Source of the DNA: Corallococcus sp. AS-1-6
GTDB taxonomy: Bacteria > Myxococcota > Myxococcia > Myxococcales > Myxococcaceae
DNA: 64,000 nt
Direction of reading: 5' to 3'
Assembly (NCBI RefSeq): GCF_020037015.1
Contig: NZ_JAIQDE010000027.1
Span: forward strand, 79,206 to 143,205
The translations under genes and the position numbers were made by a program. The notes beneath the pieces were generated by a model, which was given only the letters and a program-made list of their open reading frames with translations, was not told where the DNA came from and made no database searches. Below are positions 50,770 through 58,704 of the stretch, piece by piece. Each line of letters begins with the position of its first letter. Positions within the stretch are counted from its first letter, which is position 1.

Positions 50770-52308
50770 ATGGCCGCCAGTGACGAACGCCGCTTCCAGT
50801 CTCTCGTGCTCGCGCCCATCCGGCGCGTGCAGCGGCGGCTCAACGTGGTCGCCTGGACGGGCGCGGGCATCGCCCCCCTCTGGGCCCTGGCCACCGCTTG
50901 CGTGGTGTCGCGGTTGCTCTTGCGCCACCTGGCTGTGTGGGCCGTGCCTCCGCTCGTCGTCGCGGGGCTGGCGTGGTGGTTCGTTCGTGCCCGGTCGCGC
51001 GGCGTGTCGCTGGAGTACGCGGCGGTGCTCGCGGACCGCTCGGCTAACGCGGGCGGCCTGCTGCTCACGCGGCTGGAGCGGCCCGTCGGCGAGTGGGAGC
51101 TGAGCCTCAACCAGTTCGCCCAGCAGGTGAAGCCTCCGGAGGTTCCCTGGCGCCGGCCCGTGGGCGCGCTGCTGGGCGCGCTCGTGTTCCTCGCCGTGGG
51201 GTTGCTCGTGCCGCTGCCGGCGCCGCGCGCGTCGAACATCAACGCCGCCGCCGCGACCCAGGTCGCCGCCGTGCAGGCCCAGGCCGAGGCCCTGGCCCGC
51301 GAGGAGCCCCTGGGGCCCGACGTCGAGGAGGAGCTGCGCCGGCTGTCCGAGGAGGTGGCGCAGGGGCGCTTCGACTCCGCGGATTGGGAGGCCGCGGATG
51401 CCCTGGAGCAGCGGCTCGCCGAGCGCGCCTCCGAGGCCGCCGCCGAGCTCAACCGCGCCTCCGAGGCCGCCGCTGAATTGGAGGACGCGCTCGCCGCCGC
51501 TGGCGGTGCGGAGGCCGCCACCCGGGAGCGCGAGTCGCTGGAGCAGGCGCTGATGGCGCTGGAGGCTCGCGCCAACGGGAACGCCGAGGACTCCGCCTCC
51601 GGTGAGCAGGACGCTCCCACGTCCGAGCGGAACGGCCAGGGGCAGGGCGCCGGTGAGCAGGAGGGCGACACGCAGGGGCAGGGCGGCGACACGCAGGGCT
51701 CGGGTGCTTCGTCCCGCGAGGCCCAGGCCCGCGCTTCCGCCCGCGCGCAGGCCTCCGGTTCGCCGGATCAGCTCGCCGACCTGCGCCGCACGCTGGAGCG
51801 CCGGCAGCAGTCCCTGGCCCAGCGCTTCGGTGAGGAAAACGCAGCGCGAGGGACCCGCGGCGCCCAGGCCCGGCGTCCCACCCGGCGGCAGCAGTCCGGA
51901 CAGGGACAGAGGGGGCAGGGCCAGAGGGGGCAAGGCCAGGGCGAAGGGGAAGAGGGCGACGGCGAGGGCCAGCAGGGCAGCCAGCACGCGAGCCGGAACA
52001 CACGGCAGGGCACGGGCGATGGCGCGGGCGTGGGCCGGGGCGGGGAGAGCCAGCCGCTCGTCTTCGGCGGCGAGGCGGAGATGGATCCGAACCGGCTCGC
52101 GTTCCAGCCGCTGCCGGAAGGCAACGGCGGCGAGGCGGAGGAGCTGTGGGGCCTTCGCGCAGCGGATCCGCGGGCCCGGACGGGGCAGGCGGGGCCGTCC
52201 AGCGCGAAGGGCACGGGCGCGACGGGCGATGCGACGGCGGGACCGACCTCCGGTCCGCTGCTGCCTCGCAACCGCGACCTGGTGAAGCGGTACTTCGGTG
52301 GTCCGTAG
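50770..52308 (+). CDS. Membrane-anchored Gln/Gly/Ser-rich coiled-coil protein, first of the MoxR operon
   Basis: About 512 residues. Two membrane helices lie near residues 40-65 and 140-160, and a helical region rich in Ala/Glu/Arg covers about 170-275. A long low-complexity part follows (SERNGQGQGAGEQEGDTQGQ and QGQRGQGQRGQGQ repeats) and the end is PRNRDLVKRYFGGP. It has no enzyme motif. It precedes the MoxR ATPase by 19 bases and is likely its co-transcribed partner. Similar long Gln-rich proteins in MoxR operons are poorly known; a role as scaffold or substrate is a guess. ATG 50770 and GTG 50731 are both possible starts. Confidence 0.6.
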   Translation: MAASDERRFQSLVLAPIRRVQRRLNVVAWTGAGIAPLWALATACVVSRLLLRHLAVWAVPPLVVAGLAWWFVRARSRGVSLEYAAVLADRSANAGGLLLTRLERPVGEWELSLNQFAQQVKPPEVPWRRPVGALLGALVFLAVGLLVPLPAPRASNINAAAATQVAAVQAQAEALAREEPLGPDVEEELRRLSEEVAQGRFDSADWEAADALEQRLAERASEAAAELNRASEAAAELEDALAAAGGAEAATRERESLEQALMALEARANGNAEDSASGEQDAPTSERNGQGQGAGEQEGDTQGQGGDTQGSGASSREAQARASARAQASGSPDQLADLRRTLERRQQSLAQRFGEENAARGTRGAQARRPTRRQQSGQGQRGQGQRGQGQGEGEEGDGEGQQGSQHASRNTRQGTGDGAGVGRGGESQPLVFGGEAEMDPNRLAFQPLPEGNGGEAEELWGLRAADPRARTGQAGPSSAKGTGATGDATAGPTSGPLLPRNRDLVKRYFGGP

Positions 52309-52327
52309 TCCAGAAGGGGGAAACGAC

Positions 52328-53326
52328 GTGGCAGCGGAGCTTCTGAGTCCCGCCGAAGCGCAGGGCGCGGCGGATGTGGCGTCCCGGCTCAAGGCCGGGC
52401 TCAACCAGGTGATGCTCGACCAGGAGACGGTCGTCGAGCAGGTCGTGACGGCGGTGCTCGCCCGGGGCCACGTGCTCCTGGAGGGCCTGCCCGGCCTGGG
52501 CAAGACGGAGCTGTGCAAGGCCCTGGCGCGGCTCTTGTCGCTGCCCTTCCGCCGCATCCAGTTCACCCCCGACCTGCTGCCCGGCGACATCACCGGCACC
52601 TACGTGCTGGAGGGCGAAGCGCGCCGAGACTTCGTCTTCCGCGAGGGTCCCCTCTTCGCGAGCCTCGTCCTCGCGGACGAGATCAACCGCTCCAGCCCCA
52701 AGACGCAGTCCGCGCTGCTGGAGGCCATGCAGGAGCGGTCCGTGACGGTGCTGGGCCAGACGCGGCCCCTGCCCGACCCCTTCTTCGTGCTCGCCACGCA
52801 GAACCCCATCGAGCTCGAAGGCACGTACCCGCTGCCCGAGGCGCAGTTGGACCGCTTCCTCTTCCGCATCCTCGTGCCGCCCGTGGGCGCCAGGACGCTG
52901 CGCACCCTGCTCACCACGCGCGTGCGCGGCGCGCCTCCCGCGCAGGAGCCGGTGCTGGACGCCGAAGGCCTGTCGCGCCTGTTCGCCGCCGTGGACCGCG
53001 TGCACCTGCCCGGCCCGGTGGCGGACTTCATCGGGCGGCTGGTGGAGGCGTCCGACCCGCGTCAGCCCTCCGCGCCGGAGCCCGTGCGCCGCTTCGTGCG
53101 TTTCGGCGCGAGCCCTCGCGCGGCGCTGGCCCTGGCCGCCGCGGGCCGCGCGCGCGCGCTGCTCGAGGGCCGGCCCAACGTGGGCTTCGACGACGTGGTG
53201 GCCGCCGCGCCCGCCGCCCTCAACCACCGCCTGGTGCTGGCCTACGAGGCGTCGCTGGAGAAGGTGTCCGCGCCGGACGTGGTGCGCGAGCTGCTCAAGG
53301 CCACCCCGGAGGTGCCCCGTGGCTAG
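52328..53326 (+). CDS. MoxR-family AAA+ ATPase
   Basis: This 332-residue ATPase has Walker A GLPGLGKTE near residue 57 and Walker B LVLADEINR near 115, with the sensor/insert motif TQNPIELEGTYPLPEAQLDRF. MoxR proteins are chaperone-like and work with VWA proteins to mature or insert metal or membrane complexes. That partner class is present downstream in this operon (DUF58 and two VWA proteins). The start is GTG 52328 with GGGGGAA nearby. The stop lies 8 bases inside the next gene, so translation is coupled. Confidence 0.93.
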   Translation: MAAELLSPAEAQGAADVASRLKAGLNQVMLDQETVVEQVVTAVLARGHVLLEGLPGLGKTELCKALARLLSLPFRRIQFTPDLLPGDITGTYVLEGEARRDFVFREGPLFASLVLADEINRSSPKTQSALLEAMQERSVTVLGQTRPLPDPFFVLATQNPIELEGTYPLPEAQLDRFLFRILVPPVGARTLRTLLTTRVRGAPPAQEPVLDAEGLSRLFAAVDRVHLPGPVADFIGRLVEASDPRQPSAPEPVRRFVRFGASPRAALALAAAGRARALLEGRPNVGFDDVVAAAPAALNHRLVLAYEASLEKVSAPDVVRELLKATPEVPRG

Positions 53327-55091
53327 CCGCGCGTCCCTGGCCTTCGCCGTGCTCCTGGGGGCCCTGCTCTGGACGGGGCTGCCGGGTGCTCCCGGCGGGA
53401 CGACGGCGTTCGCCACCAGCCCGGCGGTGGAGGCGCGGGAGGCGGAGCCTGAAGGCAGCGGCTACCGCGAGGTGGTGGAGACGACGGAGAGCCTCGCCAC
53501 CCAGGGCGACCTCAAGGCATCCATGCGCGTCGTCACGCTCGTGCCGGACCGGGGCTACACGCCCATCCAGGTGACGGTGCACAACACCGGCGGCCAGCCG
53601 CGCCCGGTGCGCCTGTCCATCCACTCGCAGGGGCGCGTCATGGAGCGCTCGCTGGAGCTGGGCCCTCGCGAGCGCACCGTCACGTGGCTGATGGTGCCCG
53701 CGGACCTGCAGTCCGGGACCCTCCACCTGGACTCGCCCGGGATGGACACCGTGTCCCGGGGCTTCTATCTGGACGGCTACCGGGGCGCCCGCGTGATGGT
53801 GCTGGGCGACGTGAAGGCCTTCGAGGCCGCGACCGGCCTGAGCCGCGCGTCCGAGAACACGGAGCCGCTCGTCGCCACGCGCTTCGTGGAGCCGCACACC
53901 GCGCCGCGCGAGCTGGCGGCCTACGCGGGCTATGACGCGGTGCTGGTGGCGGTGCCGGCGGACCAGGTGCCCGACGACGTCTGGGCGGTGCTGGAGACGT
54001 TCGCGGTGACGGGCGGCAGGCTGGTGCTCGACCAGCCCCCCGCGAATCCGCGCCTGCGCTTCCCGCTGCTCCAGGATGAGAAGGCGGAGCTGTCACCCTA
54101 TGGCTTCGGCTTCGTGCGCCAGTTCCGCGACTGCCGGAAGCAGGCCCCTGGCTGCGGCTTCATCCTCGGGGAGGACGCGAAGCAGTCCCCGGCCGTGGTG
54201 GTGCCCGCGGGCCCGCCGCCCCGGTGGCAGCGCTACAGCATGCTCGATGATGGGCGCCTGCCGCTGCTGTCGAGCGCCCGCGCGCCCGTGGGCCGCTTCC
54301 TGCTGCTCATCTTCCTCTTCGTGATGGCGGTGGGGCCCGGCGGGTGGGTGCTGGCGCGGCGCAAGGGACCGCTCGCGGTGCTCATCGCCGTGCCCGCGCT
54401 GGCGCTCCTCACGAGCCTGGGGCTGGTGGCGTGGTCCGTGCTGGTGGACGGCTTCCGCGTGCACGCCGCGCGCTACAGCCTCACGCTGCTGGACCGCGAG
54501 CGGTCCCGCGCGGTGACGGTGGGCCTCAACGCCTGGTACGCGAACCTCGCGGAGGACAGCGTGCGCATGCCCGCCTCCAGCGTGCTGCTGACCTCGGAGT
54601 CCTCGTCGGGTCCGGAGGAGCCGCCGCGCCTGCTGGACTGGACGAACGGGCTGGTGGTGAAGAACAGCTTCCTGCCCTCGCGCAGCTACCGCGAGTGGGG
54701 CGAGGTCGCGGTGGTGCCCTCGCGCGCGCGGCTGACGGTGCGCAAGGCCGACGGCGGCGTGCGGGTGCAGAACGCGCTGGGGGCTCCCCTCCAGGGCGGC
54801 ACGTTGAAGCTGGACGGCCGGCTCTGGACCCTGCCGGAGCTGGCGGACGGCGCGGAGGGGCTGGCCACGCCGCGGGAGACGGAGGTTGGTGACGAGGACC
54901 TGTTGGGCCTGGCGCACGAGCCGCTCATGCGCTTGCAGGGTGGGGTGACGCCCCTGGTGCGGGAGCTGGACGACGGGACGTTCGTGGCGCGGCTGGGCGG
55001 GCGCGGCTTCACGCCCACGGCGGCGCTGGACGTGGAGCTGGAGGCCGCGCTGCACGTGGTGCGCGGTCAGGTCGAGGAGGCACGACGATGA
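53319..55091 (+). CDS. Membrane protein of the MoxR operon
   Basis: This 590-residue protein has a signal peptide (FAVLLGALLWTGLPGAPGG). A long extracytoplasmic part begins with a beta-sandwich-like domain (TPIQVTVHNTGGQPRPVRLSIH) followed by a Rossmann-like GATase-type part (GARVMVLGDVKAFEAATGL). Two membrane helices at about residues 325-375 follow, then a C-terminal domain. It starts with GTG inside the end of the MoxR gene and ends with an ATGA overlap to the ABC ATPase. I do not recognise a named family, but membrane proteins of this layout occur next to DUF58/VWA genes. Probably a membrane component of the same assembly. Confidence 0.65.
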   Translation: MASRASLAFAVLLGALLWTGLPGAPGGTTAFATSPAVEAREAEPEGSGYREVVETTESLATQGDLKASMRVVTLVPDRGYTPIQVTVHNTGGQPRPVRLSIHSQGRVMERSLELGPRERTVTWLMVPADLQSGTLHLDSPGMDTVSRGFYLDGYRGARVMVLGDVKAFEAATGLSRASENTEPLVATRFVEPHTAPRELAAYAGYDAVLVAVPADQVPDDVWAVLETFAVTGGRLVLDQPPANPRLRFPLLQDEKAELSPYGFGFVRQFRDCRKQAPGCGFILGEDAKQSPAVVVPAGPPPRWQRYSMLDDGRLPLLSSARAPVGRFLLLIFLFVMAVGPGGWVLARRKGPLAVLIAVPALALLTSLGLVAWSVLVDGFRVHAARYSLTLLDRERSRAVTVGLNAWYANLAEDSVRMPASSVLLTSESSSGPEEPPRLLDWTNGLVVKNSFLPSRSYREWGEVAVVPSRARLTVRKADGGVRVQNALGAPLQGGTLKLDGRLWTLPELADGAEGLATPRETEVGDEDLLGLAHEPLMRLQGGVTPLVRELDDGTFVARLGGRGFTPTAALDVELEAALHVVRGQVEEARR

Positions 55092-56074
55092 GCCTGCTGG
55101 AGGTGAAGGGGCTGCGGCGCGACTACGGGGCGCTGCGCGCGGTGGACGACGTGTCGTTCTCACTGGAGGCCGGCGGCATCCTGGGCTTCATCGGGCCCAA
55201 CGGCGCGGGCAAGAGCACCACGCTGCGCATCCTGGCCACGCTGGACGTGCCCACCGCGGGCACGGTGCTGCTGGACGGCACGTCGCTGGTGGACGCGCCG
55301 GACAGGGCCCGGCCGCTCCTGGGCTACATGCCGGACCGCTACGGCACCTACGACGACGTCACCGTGAGGGAGTTCCTGGACTTCTTCGCGCGCGCGTACG
55401 GGCTGAAGGGCGCGCTGCGAAAGCAGCGGGTGGAGTCGGTGATGGAGTTCACGGGGCTGGGGCCGCTGGCGCACAAGCTCACCACGGAGCTGTCCAAGGG
55501 CATGCGCCAGCGCGTGGCCCTGGGGCGCACGCTGCTCCACGACCCGAGGCTGCTGCTGCTGGACGAGCCCGCGGACGGGCTGGACCCGCGCGCGCGCATC
55601 GAGCTGCGGGAGCTGCTGCGCGCGCTGGCGGATCAAGGCAAGGCGGTCATCATCTCCAGCCACATCCTCACGGAGCTGGCGGAGATCTGCGATAGCTGCG
55701 TCATCATCGAGCAGGGGCGCCTGCTGGCCCAGGGCAAGGTGGAGGACCTCTTGCGCCAGAGCGCGGGCCCGTCCCGCGTGATGGAGCTGACGGTGCGGCT
55801 GGCCACACAGGGCGACGAGGCCGAGGCGCTCTGGTCGCGCACGGAGCGCACCCTGCTGGAGCAGCCGCGCGTGAAGGACGTGGCTCGCGAGGCCAGCGCG
55901 CTGCGCGTGCGGCTGGAGCTGGAGGCGGACGCGGGGCCGGCGCAGGCGGAGGCGGCCGCTGCGGCGCTGCTCGCGGCGCTGGTGTCGCAGGGGCTGCCGG
56001 TGTGCGCGTTCAGCCCGCGCGAGCGCAACCTGGAGGACGCGTTCATGACGGTGACGAAGGGGAGGGTGGCGTGA
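55088..56074 (+). CDS. ABC transporter ATP-binding protein
   Basis: This 328-residue ATPase has Walker A GPNGAGKST near residue 36, the ABC signature LSKGMRQRVALGR near 138, Walker B LLLLDEPADGLDP, and the switch His in ISSHILTEL. A C-terminal part of about 90 residues is rich in Ala/Glu. Domain order and length fit exporters that pair with ABC-2 permeases. It overlaps both neighbours by 4 bases (ATGA and GTGA) and is followed by its permease gene. In MoxR/VWA operons of this kind the ABC pair is a common companion; the substrate is unknown. Confidence 0.93.
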   Translation: MSLLEVKGLRRDYGALRAVDDVSFSLEAGGILGFIGPNGAGKSTTLRILATLDVPTAGTVLLDGTSLVDAPDRARPLLGYMPDRYGTYDDVTVREFLDFFARAYGLKGALRKQRVESVMEFTGLGPLAHKLTTELSKGMRQRVALGRTLLHDPRLLLLDEPADGLDPRARIELRELLRALADQGKAVIISSHILTELAEICDSCVIIEQGRLLAQGKVEDLLRQSAGPSRVMELTVRLATQGDEAEALWSRTERTLLEQPRVKDVAREASALRVRLELEADAGPAQAEAAAAALLAALVSQGLPVCAFSPRERNLEDAFMTVTKGRVA

Positions 56075-57594
56075 GCACGCAAGCGAGTCCCGCGTCGGGC
56101 GCGGCCGAGTCCGCCCCCGCTCCGGGAGTCCCCGCCGCGGTGTCCGACCGGTGGGAGAAGTGGGGCGACCGGCTCAACCCGCTGGTGGTGAAGGAGGTGC
56201 GGCAGGGGCTGCGCACGCGCGTCTTCTGGGTGAGCTTCGGGTTGCTGCTCGCGGCGTGCCTGGCGCTGTCGCTCATCGCGTTCGCGAACACGCACGACAG
56301 CAACTACACGCGCGAGGGGCGGACGTACTTCTTCTCCTTCTTCGTGTGCCTGGCGCTGGTGCACTTCGGCCTCATCCCCTTCAACGCGTACCGTTCGCTG
56401 GCGCGCGAGCGCGAGGACGAGACGTGGTCGCTGCTCCTGCTCACGGGGCTGGGGCCCCGGCGCATCCTGCGCGGCAAGGTGACGTCCTTCCTGGTGCAGG
56501 CGGTGCTGTACGCGTCGGCGGTGGGGCCGTTCCTGTTGTTCAGCTACTTCCTCAACGGCATCGACCTGCCCACCATCCTGATGGTGCTGGTGTTGGGCGG
56601 CGCGTGGATGGTGTTCCTCACGCTCGTGTCGGTGTGCGCGGCGACGCTGGCGGACAGCCGGATGGGACGGGCTGCGGTGCGGCTGGCGCTGGTGGGCGTG
56701 CTGGTGGTGACGTTCTTCCAGGCGCTGACGTTCACCTTCGTGGTGACGAACGAGCGCGGCAGCGGGTTCTCGTTCGACCGGAGCTTCTTCCTGGGGCTGG
56801 GCGCGGCGTTCTGGGCGCTCGTGTCGAACGGGTGGCTGGTGTTCGAGACGGCGGTGGCGCGGCTGTCGCTGGTGACGGAGGACTACACGCGCCATCCCCG
56901 GCGGGCGCTGGTGGCGCAGGTGGTGCTGACGTTCGTGGGGATGACGGCGATGTGGTGGCTCATGGACCGGGATGACGACATCCCCGGGGTGATGGGCATC
57001 CTCGGTGGGCTGCACCTCATCTTCGCCACCCTCTTCATGGCGACGGACGTGGACGGGCAGTCGCGGCCGCTGCGCGCGGGCACCCGGGCGTGGACGCTGT
57101 TCAGGCCCGGCGCGCTGCGTGGCTTCCGGCTGTCGGTGCTGCTGCTCGTGGGGTGGGCGGTGGGGTGCGGAGGGCTGCTGTGGCTGTCGGATGGGTCGGC
57201 GAGCAGCCTGCGGATGGGGATGGCGCAGGCGGCGCTGGCGCTCTACGGGGTGCTGTACCTGTCGGTGGCGCTGCTGTTGGGGAGGATGCCGCGCTCGGGG
57301 CGGTTCGCGTCGCCGGTGTCGGTGCGGTTGCTCTACATCCTGGTGGGAGTCCTGGGGGCGGGCGTGCCGCCGCTGCTGGCGGTGTTCCTGAACCTGGAGG
57401 GGCGTGATGAGTTGCTCAACCTGCTCAACCCGGTGCTGGGGACGCTGAACTTCGGCAAGTTCGACTACAGCGACCCGAGCGGTCTCAAGCTGCCGCCGGA
57501 GCTGCTCCTGTGCGTGGCGCTGGTGGCGTTCCTGGCGGCGTTCGCCGCGGACCGGGTGCTCGCTGAACGCGAGCGGCGGGCCCACCAGCAGTGA
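56071..57594 (+). CDS. ABC-2-type transporter permease
   Basis: This 507-residue membrane protein has an N-terminal low-complexity lead (STQASPASGAAESAPAPG). The helix pattern of ABC-2 permeases follows, starting with NPLVVKEVRQGLRTRVFWVSF and continuing through about ten to twelve helices. The phrase LAREREDETWSLLLLTGLGPRRILRGK is typical of gliding/export permeases that modify membranes. The GTG start at 56071 overlaps the stop of the ATPase gene (GTGA), which rules out the longer upstream frame. It ends with a GTGA overlap to the DUF58 gene. It is the membrane part of the ABC pair in this operon. Confidence 0.9.
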   Translation: MSTQASPASGAAESAPAPGVPAAVSDRWEKWGDRLNPLVVKEVRQGLRTRVFWVSFGLLLAACLALSLIAFANTHDSNYTREGRTYFFSFFVCLALVHFGLIPFNAYRSLAREREDETWSLLLLTGLGPRRILRGKVTSFLVQAVLYASAVGPFLLFSYFLNGIDLPTILMVLVLGGAWMVFLTLVSVCAATLADSRMGRAAVRLALVGVLVVTFFQALTFTFVVTNERGSGFSFDRSFFLGLGAAFWALVSNGWLVFETAVARLSLVTEDYTRHPRRALVAQVVLTFVGMTAMWWLMDRDDDIPGVMGILGGLHLIFATLFMATDVDGQSRPLRAGTRAWTLFRPGALRGFRLSVLLLVGWAVGCGGLLWLSDGSASSLRMGMAQAALALYGVLYLSVALLLGRMPRSGRFASPVSVRLLYILVGVLGAGVPPLLAVFLNLEGRDELLNLLNPVLGTLNFGKFDYSDPSGLKLPPELLLCVALVAFLAAFAADRVLAERERRAHQQ

Positions 57595-58451
57595 GCGCGA
57601 GGTTGGATGAGGCGGAGGTGGCGCGGCTGGCGCCGGGGTTGATCCTGGCGCTGCCGCGCCTGCCGCAGCGGGGACGGGTGGGCGAGGTGCGCGCCACGTC
57701 CGCGGGCAGCGCGATGGAGTTGCACGACTTCCGCGCGTACCAGCCGGGGGACGACCTGCGCCAACTGGACTGGAACGCGGTGGCGCGCACGGGAGAGCTG
57801 GTGCTGCGCGTGCGGCAGGACGAGGTGGCGCCGCGCGTGGAGGTGGTGCTGGACGGTTCGCGCAGCATGGGGCTGTCGCCGCGCAAGGCGGCGGGGGCGC
57901 GGGAGGTGGCGCTGCTGACGGTGGAGGTGGGCGGGCGGCAGGGGCTGACGCCGACGCTGCTGTGGGGAGGGGCGCGGCCGGAGCGGGTGCAGGGGCCGGC
58001 GTGCCGCGCGGCGCTGCGAGGGGCGGAGTTCGAGGCGCGGGATGACCTGGCGTCGGCGCTGGGGAGGCTGCCGCCGTTGCGGCCGTGTGGCGTGCGGGTG
58101 GTGGTGAGCGACTTCCTCTTCGAGGCGGACCTGGAGGCGCTGTGCGCCCGGCTGTCGCGAGGAGCGTCGGCGCTGTTCCTGGTGCAGGTTCTGGACGCGG
58201 AGGACCTGGAGCCCACGGGCGGTGATGGAGCGCGGCTGGTGGACGCGGAGAGTGGCGTGGCGCTGGAGGAGCTGCTGACGGACGGAGTGCTGGCCGCCTA
58301 CGCCCGCCGCTTCGCGGAGCACCAGCGAGCGCTGCGAAGCGCGGCGGTGCGGGCGCGGGGAACGCTGCTCACCGTGAACGCGGCGGAAGGGCTGCGCGCG
58401 CAGGTGGCGGGGCCGCTGCGCGCGTTGTTCATCGCGGGAGGCGGGGCGTGA
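57591..58451 (+). CDS. DUF58 protein (von Willebrand-like)
   Basis: This 286-residue protein has the DUF58 hallmark LHDFRAYQPGDDLRQLDWNAVARTGEL. The VWA-type metal motif DGSRSMGLSP follows near residue 89. DUF58 proteins are standard companions of MoxR ATPases and of VWA proteins, and together they are thought to build or test envelope complexes. The start is a GTG overlapping the permease stop (GTGA). The stop overlaps the GTG of a short frame that in turn overlaps the next VWA gene. The call is safe; the biochemical role of the family is not settled. Confidence 0.92.
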   Translation: MSARLDEAEVARLAPGLILALPRLPQRGRVGEVRATSAGSAMELHDFRAYQPGDDLRQLDWNAVARTGELVLRVRQDEVAPRVEVVLDGSRSMGLSPRKAAGAREVALLTVEVGGRQGLTPTLLWGGARPERVQGPACRAALRGAEFEARDDLASALGRLPPLRPCGVRVVVSDFLFEADLEALCARLSRGASALFLVQVLDAEDLEPTGGDGARLVDAESGVALEELLTDGVLAAYARRFAEHQRALRSAAVRARGTLLTVNAAEGLRAQVAGPLRALFIAGGGA

Positions 58452-58702
58452 GCGTCGGTGCGAGTGGCATGGAGCGCGATGGCGGGTGCATTCGCGTGCA
58501 GGGGGCGGGCGTGGGTGTGCATGGAGGAGGGCCGCATGGAGCGCCGGATGGTTCGCGCCAGCGTGCACCATGGCGGGTGCACCCTCGTGCGAAGTGTCGT
58601 GGGAGGCGGGGTGTGAGCAGCGTGGAGTGCCGGGCGTTTCGCGCCAACGTGCACCATGGCGGGTGCAGTCGCGTGCGAAGTGTCGCGGGGGGCGGGGCGT
58701 GA
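58448..58702 (+). CDS. 84-codon frame between DUF58 and VWA genes, coupled at both ends
   Basis: This frame starts with GTG overlapping the DUF58 stop (GTGA) and ends with a stop overlapping the GTG of the next VWA gene (GTGA), just as the true genes of the operon do. The 84-residue product is Gly/Arg-rich with several Cys and resembles nothing I know. The DNA consists of repeats of the gene junction itself (see 58552-58704), so it may be a by-product of repeat expansion that was kept because it preserves translational coupling. It is either a young small gene or a coupling spacer; I cannot decide. Confidence 0.4.
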   Translation: MSVGASGMERDGGCIRVQGAGVGVHGGGPHGAPDGSRQRAPWRVHPRAKCRGRRGVSSVECRAFRANVHHGGCSRVRSVAGGGA

Positions 58703-58704
58703 GC
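58552..58704. repeat. 86-bp-period tandem repeat at the DUF58-VWA junction
   Basis: Two copies of 67 bp, 58552-58618 and 58638-58704, match at 60 positions. Each ends in the 14-base junction GGCGGGG(C/T)GTGAGC. A third junction copy is at 58440-58453, at the end of DUF58. The repeats therefore duplicate the stop/start junction of the neighbouring genes. Confidence 0.85.
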
